From Chthonomonas sp. UBA2391 (lineage in GTDB: Bacteria > Armatimonadota > Fimbriimonadia > Fimbriimonadales > Fimbriimonadaceae), in the NCBI GenBank assembly GCA_002343825.1, contig DDSL01000022.1, positions 1 through 38,150 on the forward strand: a stretch of 38,150 nt of DNA. Reading direction: 5' to 3'. The notes under the pieces are model-generated. The model was not told the DNA's origin. It ran no database searches and saw only the letters and a list, made by a program, of their open reading frames with translations. How positions within the stretch are numbered: the stretch's first letter is position 1; every line of letters starts with the position of its first letter. The position numbers were made by a program, and so were the translations under genes. Below, in pieces: positions 8,994 to 17,151 of the stretch.

Positions 8994-9893
8994 GCGGGCC
9001 CCGGTGGGGTCGGCGATCAGATCTCGGAGGCAATTCGGGAACCGGGCGGGTTCGCGGACTTCCTTGAGGCCGAAGTACGTGGCCCCCATGTTGAACCGGA
9101 TCCCGCTGACGCCGGCCAAGCGGCAGACTCGGCTCAGCTTGCCGGCGATGACCCAATCCACGGTGGTCTCACTGTCGATTTCGGGGATCAGGTTCTCAGC
9201 AAACAATCGGAGCCATCGGTCGATCGGTTGCAGATAGAGCCGGTCGACGTTATCGACCTGATCTTCGACTCCAAAAGCCAAGACGAGATCGCGGATATAG
9301 GCGCTGGTCGTCTTGGGACCCACGCCGCGGATATCAACGATTCGCATGAACGGAGTCTCGATGCGGCTGGTACGGATGACCGCTTCGGAAATCCATTCTC
9401 CAACGGAGCCGATGCCATCAAGCCGATAGATCTCCTGGGAGAGTTCGAGCATCCCGGCTAGGAGTCCGCGGTTCAGCTGCTCGTTGCTCTTCTTCTTCCG
9501 TTCTTCGCAGACTTTGGCGAAGCTTTCCCAGAGGATCGACCCATCGGGGAGCTCCAAGACCTCCTTCATCGATTCGGGGTCGGCAATTCGGCGGAGGGCC
9601 ACCATGGCCATGGCCGAGAGATCGGCTCGATCCTTGCCGCGTCGGGCGAAGGCGTAGTGCCCCAGAAAAGCATGGAGCCCTCGCCATGGACAGGAGAGGG
9701 CTTCGCGGATGGTTTCCAGGTCTTCGGCCGATCCTTGGATCGGTTTGTCCATGCTCGGCAGGTAGGACTCCTCCAAGTACCGGTCGCACCAGTGATGGGC
9801 GATCGTCCGGACCAAGGCGATTTGCTCCGGATCCAGTTGAATTCGACTTCGTTCGAGACTCACTTTCGGACGATCCTCCCCTATCCCTGTCAC
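8982..9893 (-). CDS. Orphan helix-hairpin-helix protein resembling the HhH-GPD glycosylase core
   Basis: The 303-residue, mostly helical, soluble protein is not one I can name. Residues 187-201 read VDIRGVGPKTTSAYI, a classic helix-hairpin-helix turn. Twenty residues after Lys194 comes QVDNVDRLYLQPIDRW. In endonuclease III-type glycosylases the same layout is LPGVGRKTA ... VDTHVxR, where that Lys and Asp are catalytic (18 apart). Here Lys194 and Asp214 are both present, but the His of VDTH is lost. There is no iron-sulphur cysteine cluster. The reading is a divergent DNA repair or DNA-binding protein; non-enzymatic DNA binding is equally possible. The start is uncertain: GTG at 9893 is given, but GTG at 9863 has a better ribosome site (GGGAGG, 11 nt before). 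Confidence 0.6.
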   Translation of the reverse strand: MTGIGEDRPKVSLERSRIQLDPEQIALVRTIAHHWCDRYLEESYLPSMDKPIQGSAEDLETIREALSCPWRGLHAFLGHYAFARRGKDRADLSAMAMVALRRIADPESMKEVLELPDGSILWESFAKVCEERKKKSNEQLNRGLLAGMLELSQEIYRLDGIGSVGEWISEAVIRTSRIETPFMRIVDIRGVGPKTTSAYIRDLVLAFGVEDQVDNVDRLYLQPIDRWLRLFAENLIPEIDSETTVDWVIAGKLSRVCRLAGVSGIRFNMGATYFGLKEVREPARFPNCLRDLIADPTGARSSG

Positions 9894-9951
9894 CTTTCGA
9901 TAGACAAGAAGTGTACTGTCATTCGATCGACTCGAACAACACTACGCGACG

Positions 9952-11484
9952 TTAGAATCTGGCGTCTTGCGCAATCGTGGTCAAGGTCGGCAGGGTCGGG
10001 ACCTGAGTTGCCCCACCGCTGGCCGAGCCGCTCGAGCCCCGCTTGATTCGGTCGAAGAGCTGCCAAGCGAACTCCATGATCGGGATTCGATTCGAGCGGA
10101 ACTCGTTCAAAACCAGCGAGAAGGCGTTGGTGAACATTCCGACCTCTCGACCATTCCGGGTGACACTTTGCACACTGGCTCCTGGGATCGTCGCATTCAT
10201 CTGAGCAATCGCTCCGACTTGGGGAACCTCTTGGCCAAAGTAGCGGCCATTTAGCAGGGGACGGCTCACTTGGAAGAAGGCGAAGATCTCGGCTCCACGG
10301 CTCATGAAGACTTGGTAGAGACCGAGCTTCGGCACCATGGTGCTTGCATCGGTAGTGCTGGCCGTGTCCCGGCCAGCCAGGTAGTCCCGACCGTCCAGAT
10401 TAGCGCCAACCCCGGTGAAGTAGAGAAGAACCTTTCCACCTTCGGGTACTCGCTCGGCCAAAGCCTGGGCCGCCGTCAGGATCTCACCGGCGGTCGCGTC
10501 TGAGACGACGACGATGTTCTCCTCGACATAACCGGCCACCCCGACGAGGGTTTCCTTGAGCAAGGCCGCATCGTTGGCCGCCCAAGAGGGGGCTACTCCG
10601 GGAATTGCAGACTGCGAGTTGCTGATGATCAGTGCGTACTTCGTGGTGAGCTTGGGGACCTCGCCCAGGTTTGCCGGATCAAAGAAGCCGGCATCGACCG
10701 TGGTTTGATTTCCAGACTGGGCCCTGGGCTTCGGTTGCTTGGGCTGCACGGGCGGGCGGTCGTCGGTGGTGGGATTTTTGACTGGCTTGGGCTTGTCCTC
10801 GGGCTTCTGTTCGGGCTTGGTTTCCGGCTTCGTCTCGGGTTGAGGTTTGTCTTCCGGTTTCTTTTCGGGCTCGGTCTTTGGCTCATCGGCCGGCTTATCT
10901 TCCGGCTTCGCTTCGGGCTGTACTTCGGGTTTGGTTTCGGGGACGATGGCCACACCCGAAATCTGGGCCCGCTCTTCGGCGGTGAGGAGCTCCTCGTCGA
11001 TCTTCCAGGTCATGGCAGACCCAATCTCCCGCTCTTTGGTGGTGAGATTCTGTTGTCCATCCTTGTCACCGAGGAGAGCGAGAATGTTTCCGAGGAAGTA
11101 GAAAGTGGCTCGGCTGTGCTGTTCCTTACCGATCAGCGTTTGGAACTCGGCCGCAACTTCCTTGAGAAGTGCCGTGCGTTCAGCCTCTTCCGTGAGCTTG
11201 AGAGCAAGTCGATACCCTGCATAGGCAGCGCCAAAATTCGGGCTGTAGCTGGCACCGTTTCGCCAGACACGTTCGGGTTGTCCCGGTCGATTGAGCAACG
11301 TTGGGCCGCTGAAATCTTCGGCCCTTCGGCTGGCTGCCTCTTTGAACAGATTGCGGGATTCGACCCAGCGCTCTTCGCGCAGGGCCTCCGTCGCCTTCTG
11401 GTAGAGGTCGCTCCAAGCCTGAGCCTGGGCAGACCAGGAGGAGGCCAAAAGCGCGGTAGCGAGGATCGTCCGTGACAAATTCAT
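9952..11484 (-). CDS. Exported caspase-fold protein with Pro/Lys/Glu linker, apparently catalytically dead
   Basis: The 510-residue product has a signal peptide (MNLSRTILATALLASSWSAQAQA). A helical, probably TPR-like domain follows (~25-175, e.g. DLYQKATEALREERWVESRNLFKEA), then a 75-residue low-complexity linker of KPEDKPxxEPK units (~182-256). The C-terminal domain (~280-470) has the caspase-like order: KYALIISNSQSAIPG, AANDAALLKETLV, SDATAGEILTAAQALAERVPEGGKVLLYFTG. In active relatives this continues GHG and later DxCxSG. Here the His position reads GVG (358-360) and the Cys position reads FFQVSRP (~404-409), so both catalytic residues look replaced. It is last in a minus-strand operon, 13 nt after the PorV-like gene. 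It is presumably periplasmic or surface-exposed. The fold call is by motif order only. A longer in-frame start at 11670 was rejected because ATG 11484 gives a clean signal peptide. Confidence 0.75.
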   Translation of the reverse strand: MNLSRTILATALLASSWSAQAQAWSDLYQKATEALREERWVESRNLFKEAASRRAEDFSGPTLLNRPGQPERVWRNGASYSPNFGAAYAGYRLALKLTEEAERTALLKEVAAEFQTLIGKEQHSRATFYFLGNILALLGDKDGQQNLTTKEREIGSAMTWKIDEELLTAEERAQISGVAIVPETKPEVQPEAKPEDKPADEPKTEPEKKPEDKPQPETKPETKPEQKPEDKPKPVKNPTTDDRPPVQPKQPKPRAQSGNQTTVDAGFFDPANLGEVPKLTTKYALIISNSQSAIPGVAPSWAANDAALLKETLVGVAGYVEENIVVVSDATAGEILTAAQALAERVPEGGKVLLYFTGVGANLDGRDYLAGRDTASTTDASTMVPKLGLYQVFMSRGAEIFAFFQVSRPLLNGRYFGQEVPQVGAIAQMNATIPGASVQSVTRNGREVGMFTNAFSLVLNEFRSNRIPIMEFAWQLFDRIKRGSSGSASGGATQVPTLPTLTTIAQDARF

Positions 11485-11497
11485 TCCGTCGTAGTCC

Positions 11498-12649
11498 CTA
11501 ATTCTTAAATCGATAGTTGAGCATGAGCGCGGAGTCCGTTCCGCCGCCAGCGTTCGCAAAATTAAACTCAACAGAGTATGAACTATTGAAGGGGCGGTAG
11601 CCAAAGCCGAAGGTGAAGGCGTTCCGGTCTGCGAATCCGTTTCCACCGCTGGGGTTCGCGAGGTAGCCAATCCGAATGGGGATGCGCGCGTTGTTCCAAA
11701 GGTAGCCGTATTCGGCCCCGAATCCTACGTTCATCACCCGCTTGCGTTGCAGGGCTTGTCGTCGCTCGTTGCGGAAGGTTCCGTCCACCTGGGCGCCGAG
11801 CAGCAGGTAATCCTGTCCGCCGCGATACCCGGTTTGTCGGTAGGCCGCACCGAGAGACACCTTGCCGGGGATCTTGTCGTAATACTGCGACACGACTCGG
11901 TTGTTTTTCATGTCGATCGGGGTCCGCAGGCTCAGACCGACGCTCAAGTTGGAGTTATTGGCGGGCACATGTTGCACGCCGAAGACCAATCCGGTTCCCG
12001 TGGCCTGGCCGCTCAGGCTGAGCGGTGGGTTCTGGGTGGGGGTTCCGTTGGTGGTGATCGTGTAGTCCTGTTGGTTCAGGACGTGGGCGGTCGCGAAGAC
12101 GATGCCGAAGCCGTAGGCAAAGGTTTGGTCTCGGTTGGTGGTTCCTGCCCCGATCGTGAAGTAGTCGACTTGGGCGCGGATCAGCTCACGGTACGCAGTG
12201 ACCGAGGAGTTCGGGTCGATCGCCAAAGGTCCGTCATTCGTGCGCTCATCTCGGATGAATCCGCCCATGGTGTAGGCGATCCCAAGAGTCGCAACTTTGC
12301 CGCCACCCTTTCGCTTGATCGGGAGGGTGGCTCCGACATGGGTGAGACCATATCCGCCCCGGCCCGCGTTGGTGGTCAGGATTGGATTGCGGAAATCGGT
12401 TCTCGCGATGGACTTGCTATTGGGCAAGTTTCGGATCGAGATCCCGACAGCAGCTTCATCGATGTAGCCCAGTCCGGCAGGGTTGTTCAGCGTAGCGTTC
12501 GTGTCCGAGCCTGCGGTCTGAATCGATCCTGCCATCCCCATCGCTCTGGATCCCGCGTCGAGCGAGTTCAAGAGATCGGGGATCTGAGCAAAACTGCTAG
12601 TGGAGATGGCCAGAGCCATGCAACCGATAATGCGCTTCCATGCCGTCAT
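11498..12649 (-). CDS. PorV/PorQ-like (FadL-superfamily) outer-membrane beta-barrel protein
   Basis: The 383-residue protein has a signal peptide (MTAWKRIIGCMALAISTSSFAQ) and then the family hallmark DAGSRAMGMAGSIQTAGSDTNATLNNPAGLGY. This corresponds to the GARAMGMGGAF...ALYWNPAGLA motif of PorV/PorQ proteins and the OmpP1/FadL superfamily. The rest alternates polar and hydrophobic residues as in beta strands and ends DSALMLNYRFKN, a plausible beta-signal. PorV proteins are outer-membrane barrels; in type IX secretion PorV hands cargo to the clan CD sortase PorU. The ATG at 12649 is preceded by GAGGGA at good spacing; an upstream TTG (12664) was rejected. It lies 4-20 nt from the Ig-like gene and 13 nt from the caspase-fold gene. 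Confidence 0.82.
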   Translation of the reverse strand: MTAWKRIIGCMALAISTSSFAQIPDLLNSLDAGSRAMGMAGSIQTAGSDTNATLNNPAGLGYIDEAAVGISIRNLPNSKSIARTDFRNPILTTNAGRGGYGLTHVGATLPIKRKGGGKVATLGIAYTMGGFIRDERTNDGPLAIDPNSSVTAYRELIRAQVDYFTIGAGTTNRDQTFAYGFGIVFATAHVLNQQDYTITTNGTPTQNPPLSLSGQATGTGLVFGVQHVPANNSNLSVGLSLRTPIDMKNNRVVSQYYDKIPGKVSLGAAYRQTGYRGGQDYLLLGAQVDGTFRNERRQALQRKRVMNVGFGAEYGYLWNNARIPIRIGYLANPSGGNGFADRNAFTFGFGYRPFNSSYSVEFNFANAGGGTDSALMLNYRFKN

Positions 12650-12668
12650 TCTTTGTTCCCTCAATAAT

Positions 12669-13658
12669 TTACCTGCCCGCGACAGTCACTAGAACCTCTT
12701 GGCGTTGAGCAAGGTTCCCGGCGCGGTCCCTGGCCGTGACCACGACCTTAAACTGATTCGGAGTGCGATTGGTGAGTCGGATGCGGCCGAGCCAAGTCAG
12801 ACCTTGGTTTTCGGTCCGGGCACTGCGCCGGGCGACTCGTCCGATGTACTGCCCATCGACCGTTCGCATTTCAACCACCACCCCGGTGCTGACCACCGAG
12901 CCATCGTATTGGTCGGCGATGCGGATGACCACGGGGACGATCGAGCGAGGGCGGTAAGAGATCCCACTTGGCGAACTCACCGTGGTGCTGGGCGAAACTC
13001 GGTCGAGGGTGACGTTGATCGTCCGCGTATTGGTGTTGCGGGCCTTGTCATCGACCTTGATCGAGATCGACTGGGGACCGTCTTCTTCGATCCGGCTGGT
13101 GTCCCAAAGGACGGAGACACTGTTGGTGGTTCCCGTGTTGTTAGGGATATCGCGGTCGTTGACGCGGACCCGCCACCGGTCGATCGTGGACTCTTCGATA
13201 TCGGCCAGGATCGGGACGCTCAGGTTCACAAACGAGCTGTTGCTCGGCGAGACATTGCGGAATCTGGGGGTACGGGTGTCGATCGTAATGTTGTTGATCG
13301 TCGAGTTGGCGACGCTTGAGCCGCCCGAAAAGACCTGGACCCGAACCGTGTAGGTCCCCGAGGGGGTGGCCTCGTCAAAGTTCAAATCGAGGCTACCGCT
13401 CACGTTTCGGTCGACGTTGGGGTCAAAGAGCCCTTCGTTGCTAAAGGTGATGCTGGTATCGCTGTTGTTGGTTGCCGTTGCGACCACGCGAATTTGGTTG
13501 TTGACGTTCGTGATCGTAAAGCGAATCTGGTTGCTCCGACCGAGGACCTCGCCATTTTGAGGACTCGTAACGGTGAGCGACTGAGCTTGGAGGGCAGCTA
13601 CGGCTCCGAAGAGGAGAGCCACAGCCGCTAGGCGGGTTGAGTGCGGGGGAACCTTCAT
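12669..13658 (-). CDS. Exported protein with tandem immunoglobulin-like domains
   Basis: The 329-residue product starts with a signal peptide (cleavage likely after ALFGAVAALQAQ-type residues ~14-26, written in the sequence as LLFGAVAALQAQ). About three beta-sandwich repeats follow: SLTVTSPQNGEVLGRSNQIRF, then FRNVSPSNSSFVNLSVPILADI, then TVSSPSGISYRPRSIVPVVIRI. Each opens with an SPxxG/S turn and ends in a strand such as GTYTVRVQVFSGG or NQFKVVVTARDRAGN. The stretch DGPQSISIKVDDKARN is characteristic of bacterial Ig-like domains. Such proteins usually act in adhesion or as surface scaffolds. No cell-wall anchor or sorting domain is visible. Its ATG overlaps the stop of the HAD gene (ATGA, 13655-13658), so it is translationally coupled to it. 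Confidence 0.8.
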   Translation of the reverse strand: MKVPPHSTRLAAVALLFGAVAALQAQSLTVTSPQNGEVLGRSNQIRFTITNVNNQIRVVATATNNSDTSITFSNEGLFDPNVDRNVSGSLDLNFDEATPSGTYTVRVQVFSGGSSVANSTINNITIDTRTPRFRNVSPSNSSFVNLSVPILADIEESTIDRWRVRVNDRDIPNNTGTTNSVSVLWDTSRIEEDGPQSISIKVDDKARNTNTRTINVTLDRVSPSTTVSSPSGISYRPRSIVPVVIRIADQYDGSVVSTGVVVEMRTVDGQYIGRVARRSARTENQGLTWLGRIRLTNRTPNQFKVVVTARDRAGNLAQRQEVLVTVAGR

Positions 13659-14482
13659 CGTTGTGCGGCCTTCTGGGAGAGTATGGCGCGGAAGACGTCT
13701 TCTATGAATTCTGAGACCCCTCCCGAATCGTGGTCGGCATAGACCTTTTGGGCCGATCGGAGGACGTCGGGGTGGGCATTAGCAACGGCTCCCGAGATTC
13801 CGGCCCACTGGATCATCTCAAGGTCGTTCAAGTAATCACCGATAGCCGCGCAATTTTGCGGGGCAAAGCCCAAATGACCCGCCAAGGCACTGAGGCCGCG
13901 GGCCTTATTCTGACCGGGAGCCAAGAACTCCAGGTATTCGGGTTCGCTGAAAACCATTTCGTACGTTCCGGGCACGAGAATCTCTCGCAATTCGCGTGCA
14001 TAGATCTGGACGGTCGAAGGGGGCCCAATGAACATGAGTTTTGTGGCAATTGTCGATTTTTGGGTTTTGGGGTCGGCAATCTGGGGAGAAATGGTCCTCA
14101 ATCGCTGGCGGTAGAGGTCGAGCCACTCGCTTTCTCGGCCCGAAAGAACCCGGTCGACGGCATAAAGGTTATAGGTCGCCTCTCTGTGGTTCGCGTAGTC
14201 AATCAGGCTTGAGAGAACGCCTGAGTCGAGGGGTTCGTGGTGAACCACCTCGCCGTCCGCTGACCGGACATACGCCCCGTTGGAGCTCACGAAATGGCAG
14301 CGGCCCCCGATCTGCTCGGCGAATTCCATGATGCTCAGAATCATCCGGCCACTGGCGAGGACCACCTCGACTCCAGCCTCCTGGACCTTCTGAATGGCTA
14401 CTCGATTGGACTCTGGGAGCTCCCGATCGCGGTTCAGCGTGGTGCCGTCGAGGTCGAGAGCAAGGAGTAGGGGAGCAGGCAT
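13655..14482 (-). CDS. HAD-superfamily phosphatase of the Cof/YidA type
   Basis: The 275-residue protein starts MPAPLLLALDLDGTTLNRDREL with the HAD motif I (DLDGTTL; nucleophile Asp10, acid/base Asp12). Motif II lies in VVLASGRM. Motif III and IV features are the Lys in FLAPGQNKARGLSALAGHLG and the acidic pair AIGDYLNDLEMI. The large cap between (residues ~85-190) is the Cof-type IIB cap. Such enzymes dephosphorylate small sugar or nucleotide phosphates, including flavin and pyridoxal phosphates; the true substrate cannot be read here. It heads the operon with the Ig-like, PorV-like and caspase-fold genes, joined by a 4-nt ATGA overlap. The start at 14482 is 8 nt after TACCAT; upstream in-frame sequence runs into cheW. 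Confidence 0.87.
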   Translation of the reverse strand: MPAPLLLALDLDGTTLNRDRELPESNRVAIQKVQEAGVEVVLASGRMILSIMEFAEQIGGRCHFVSSNGAYVRSADGEVVHHEPLDSGVLSSLIDYANHREATYNLYAVDRVLSGRESEWLDLYRQRLRTISPQIADPKTQKSTIATKLMFIGPPSTVQIYARELREILVPGTYEMVFSEPEYLEFLAPGQNKARGLSALAGHLGFAPQNCAAIGDYLNDLEMIQWAGISGAVANAHPDVLRSAQKVYADHDSGGVSEFIEDVFRAILSQKAAQR

Positions 14483-14490
14483 CGGCAATG

Positions 14491-14496
14491 ATGGTA
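14491..14496 (-). promoter_or_regulatory. -10-like box for the HAD-led operon
   Basis: TACCAT on the minus strand ends 8 nt before the ATG at 14482. It fits the TANNNT pattern seen in front of several other genes here. No -35 hexamer is convincing. Confidence 0.4.
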
Positions 14497-14526
14497 GCCG
14501 GTTTTGGTCGATTGATGGGACGACGG

Positions 14527-14554
14527 TAAAGGATCGGTGAAATCCGCCCGATGA
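14527..14554 (+). promoter_or_regulatory. Possible sigma-28 (FliA/SigD) promoter of the cheW-cheA-HDOD-fliD operon
   Basis: TAAA (14527-14530), a 16-nt spacer and CCCGATGA (14547-14554) resemble the flagellar consensus TAAA-N14-16-GCCGATAA/T, with six of eight bases matching in the -10 element. Transcription would begin near 14561, leaving about 27 nt before the cheW ATG, with the ribosome site inside. The downstream gene content (chemotaxis and filament cap) fits late flagellar control. Confidence 0.45.
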
Positions 14555-14587
14555 TTCCGATAGTTTGTAATGAGCGAGGGAACCTAT

Positions 14588-15031
14588 ATGTCTGCAGAAG
14601 TAAATACGCGCACCGAAGAGCAAGCGGTCGTCTTTTTGCTCGGGCAAGAGAGCTACGGCATCGACATCTTTCGGGTCAACGAGATCATCCGACTCCGAGA
14701 GATCACTCCGATCCCCAAGGCTGAGCCCCACATCCGGGGCCTCGTGAACCTGCGAGGCAAAACGATTCCGGTCATCGACCTCAACGTGCGGCTTTCGCTC
14801 CCTAACAGTGAGGATAGCGACGCCACCCGGATCATCGTTGTCGACAACGACGGTGGTCACGTGGGATTGGTGGTCGACGGAGTCCGCGAGGTCGTCACCC
14901 TGGAACCGCAGCAAGTTCAGGATGCACCCGCCATGGTCTCCAACCTAAGCGAAGAATTCGTCCGAGGCGTGGCTTCTTTGGAAGCCGGTTTGATCACGCT
15001 CCTCGACCTCGACAAGGCGCTCGTCGCCTAA
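14588..15031 (+). CDS. cheW: Chemotaxis coupling protein CheW
   Basis: CheW links chemoreceptors to the kinase CheA at the cell pole. The 147-residue protein is a single CheW domain: EEQAVVFLLGQESYGIDIFRVNEIIRL, then the receptor- and kinase-binding region ITPIPKAEPHIRGLVNLRGKTIPVIDL, and the closing VGLVVDGVREVVTLEP and GLITLLDLDKAL. Length is typical (about 150). ATG 14588 was preferred over the ATG 18 nt upstream because GAGGG lies 7 nt before it. cheA follows after 19 nt. Confidence 0.95.
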   Translation: MSAEVNTRTEEQAVVFLLGQESYGIDIFRVNEIIRLREITPIPKAEPHIRGLVNLRGKTIPVIDLNVRLSLPNSEDSDATRIIVVDNDGGHVGLVVDGVREVVTLEPQQVQDAPAMVSNLSEEFVRGVASLEAGLITLLDLDKALVA

Positions 15032-15050
15032 GAATAAGAAGCGATTTCCC

Positions 15051-17147
15051 ATGAGTGCCGAACTCGATATGCGTCAATACCTCGACCTCTTTCTACAAGA
15101 GGCCGAGGAACAGTTGGAAGTCCTAGAGCAAGAGACCCTCAAGCTTGAGCAGGATCCTTCGTCGGAACGTCTGCAGGTGATCTTCCGGGCGGCTCACACC
15201 CTCAAGGGCAGTAGCCGGGCGATGGGCTTCCAAAACATGGCCGAGCTGACGCACGAAATGGAAAATGTGCTCGACCAACTCCGAAATGGGGAACTGGCGA
15301 TCACGACTCCGATTGCGGATGCGCTCCTTGAATGTTTGGACACTCTGACTCACATGACGGCAGGGATCAGGGAATCGGGCGCTGACGCCTATGAGTGCAA
15401 AGCCTTGGTCCTCACTTTGCAGGGATTTGTAGGGGAGATCCCGGCAACCCCGGCGACGCCTCAAACGGCCCAAACCCTCCAGGTCCCGGTCGTGCAGCTT
15501 TCGGATTCGGAGCAGGCGGCGCTTGGCGCGGCCAAGAGTCAATCCCCCGTTTACGTGGGGACCTTCAACCTTGATCCCGAATGTGCGATGAAGTTCGTCC
15601 GGGCCTTCATGGTCTGTAGCCTCATCGAAGAACAGGGTGAGCTGCTGGTGACGGTCCCCAACCGCGAGGCCCTGGAAGAAGAGGAGTTTGACCACAGCTT
15701 CACGTTGTTCTTCCAGACAAAGACGACAATCCCGGCTCTCGAAGTGGCGTTCAAGGGAGTCAGCGAGTTGCGCTCCTTTACGATTACCGAGTGGGAGTCG
15801 CAGGATGGACCGGAAGTGAATTCGGCTGAACAGGAGTCGAACTCCGGCGAGGACTCATCGACCGAGCCAGTGGTGGCTCCGGTCGCCGAGAGCAGTCCCG
15901 CTGCAACTGCAGCCCCTGCCGCGGCCCAAGCTCCGACGGCGGCTAAGCAGGATCCCAGCAAGAAGCAGGATGCCGGGCAGACCGTCCGGGTGGATGTTTC
16001 GCGCCTAGACAACTTGATGAACTTGGTGGGCGAACTGGTCATCGACCGAACCCGAATCGCCCAAATCGGACACGACCTCTCGGCTCGATACGAGGACGCC
16101 ACGATCGACGCGCTCGGCGAGACGGTGAGCCACATTGCCCGCATCACAAGTGATCTTCAGGACCAGATCATGAAGGCCCGGATGATGCCGATCGAAACGG
16201 TGTTCAACCGCTTCCCGAGGGTCGTACGAGATCTGGCTCAGAAGCTGGGCAAAGACGTCAAGTTCGAAATGTTCGGTGGCGAAACCGAACTCGACCGGAG
16301 CGTCATCGAAGTCATCAGCGATCCGCTGCTCCACATTCTGCGGAACAGCCTGGATCACGGGCTCGAACTTCCGTCGGAACGAACCGAGGCCGGAAAGCCC
16401 GCGCAGGGAACGATCAACCTGATCGCCAAGCACCAAGAGAATCACATCGTCATCGAGATCACCGACGATGGCCGGGGGATCGATGCCGACCGCATCCGAC
16501 GCAAGGCGATCGAGCGCGGCCTAGTGACGGCGGAGCAAGCCGAACGCCTTACAGACAAAGAGACCCTGAACTTCATCTTCTCCAGTGGCTTTAGCACGGC
16601 CGCCGAAGTGAGCGAGGTGAGTGGACGCGGAGTGGGGATGGACATCGTCCGCTCGAACTTGCAGAAACTCGGGGGCATCATTGACCTCGACACGGAAAAA
16701 GGGAAGGGGACGAAGTTCAGTCTTCGGCTTCCGCTGACCCTGGCGATCATCCGTGGTTTGCTCGTCAAGGTCGAGGGCGTCGTGTACGTGGTTCCGCTTG
16801 GAAGCGTGATCGAGACGTTGCTCGTGAATTCGAGCACGATTCAGACCGTGAAGAAGCAAGAGGTGATCGTGATCCGGGGGATGACGACTCCGCTGATTCG
16901 CGTCAAAGCCGCCTTTAGTACCGGGAAGAAGCAAAAAGAATCAACCGAAGATGATCTATACGTGGTGATCGTCGGTCTGGCCGAGCAACGGGTGGGTCTT
17001 GTGGTCGACTCTCTTGTCGGAGAACAAGAAGTCGTCATCAAGTCGCTCAACCGGTATTGCGGAGACGTGAAAGGCGTGAGCGGAGCGACGATTTTGGGCG
17101 ATGGTAATGTTGCCCTGATCATGGATGTAAACAGTTTGGTGGCATAG
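15051..17147 (+). CDS. cheA: Chemotaxis histidine kinase CheA
   Basis: CheA autophosphorylates in response to receptor signals and passes phosphate to CheY and CheB. The 698-residue protein has the P1/HPt domain with phospho-acceptor His49 in FRAAHTLKGSSRAMGF. A P2-like domain follows (~165-250, VYVGTFNLDPECAMKFVRAFMV...), then an Ala/Pro-rich linker (~270-305) and the P3 dimerisation helices (VDVSRLDNLMNLVGELVIDRTR). The P4 ATPase domain has N box HILRNSLDHGLELP (~426), G1 DDGRGID (~470) and G2 GRGVGMDIVRSNL (~525). P5 is the CheW-like domain (~565-698). All boxes look intact, so it should be active. No cheY, cheB, cheR or receptor gene is in the window. The HDOD gene starts 4 nt after its stop. 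Confidence 0.97.
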   Translation: MSAELDMRQYLDLFLQEAEEQLEVLEQETLKLEQDPSSERLQVIFRAAHTLKGSSRAMGFQNMAELTHEMENVLDQLRNGELAITTPIADALLECLDTLTHMTAGIRESGADAYECKALVLTLQGFVGEIPATPATPQTAQTLQVPVVQLSDSEQAALGAAKSQSPVYVGTFNLDPECAMKFVRAFMVCSLIEEQGELLVTVPNREALEEEEFDHSFTLFFQTKTTIPALEVAFKGVSELRSFTITEWESQDGPEVNSAEQESNSGEDSSTEPVVAPVAESSPAATAAPAAAQAPTAAKQDPSKKQDAGQTVRVDVSRLDNLMNLVGELVIDRTRIAQIGHDLSARYEDATIDALGETVSHIARITSDLQDQIMKARMMPIETVFNRFPRVVRDLAQKLGKDVKFEMFGGETELDRSVIEVISDPLLHILRNSLDHGLELPSERTEAGKPAQGTINLIAKHQENHIVIEITDDGRGIDADRIRRKAIERGLVTAEQAERLTDKETLNFIFSSGFSTAAEVSEVSGRGVGMDIVRSNLQKLGGIIDLDTEKGKGTKFSLRLPLTLAIIRGLLVKVEGVVYVVPLGSVIETLLVNSSTIQTVKKQEVIVIRGMTTPLIRVKAAFSTGKKQKESTEDDLYVVIVGLAEQRVGLVVDSLVGEQEVVIKSLNRYCGDVKGVSGATILGDGNVALIMDVNSLVA

Positions 17148-17151
17148 AACA

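Noticed and set aside
10715..10935. Repeated DNA resembling a CRISPR or satellite
   Set aside because: The repeats encode the KPEDKP/ETKPE linker of the caspase-fold protein and are irregular, without unique spacers.
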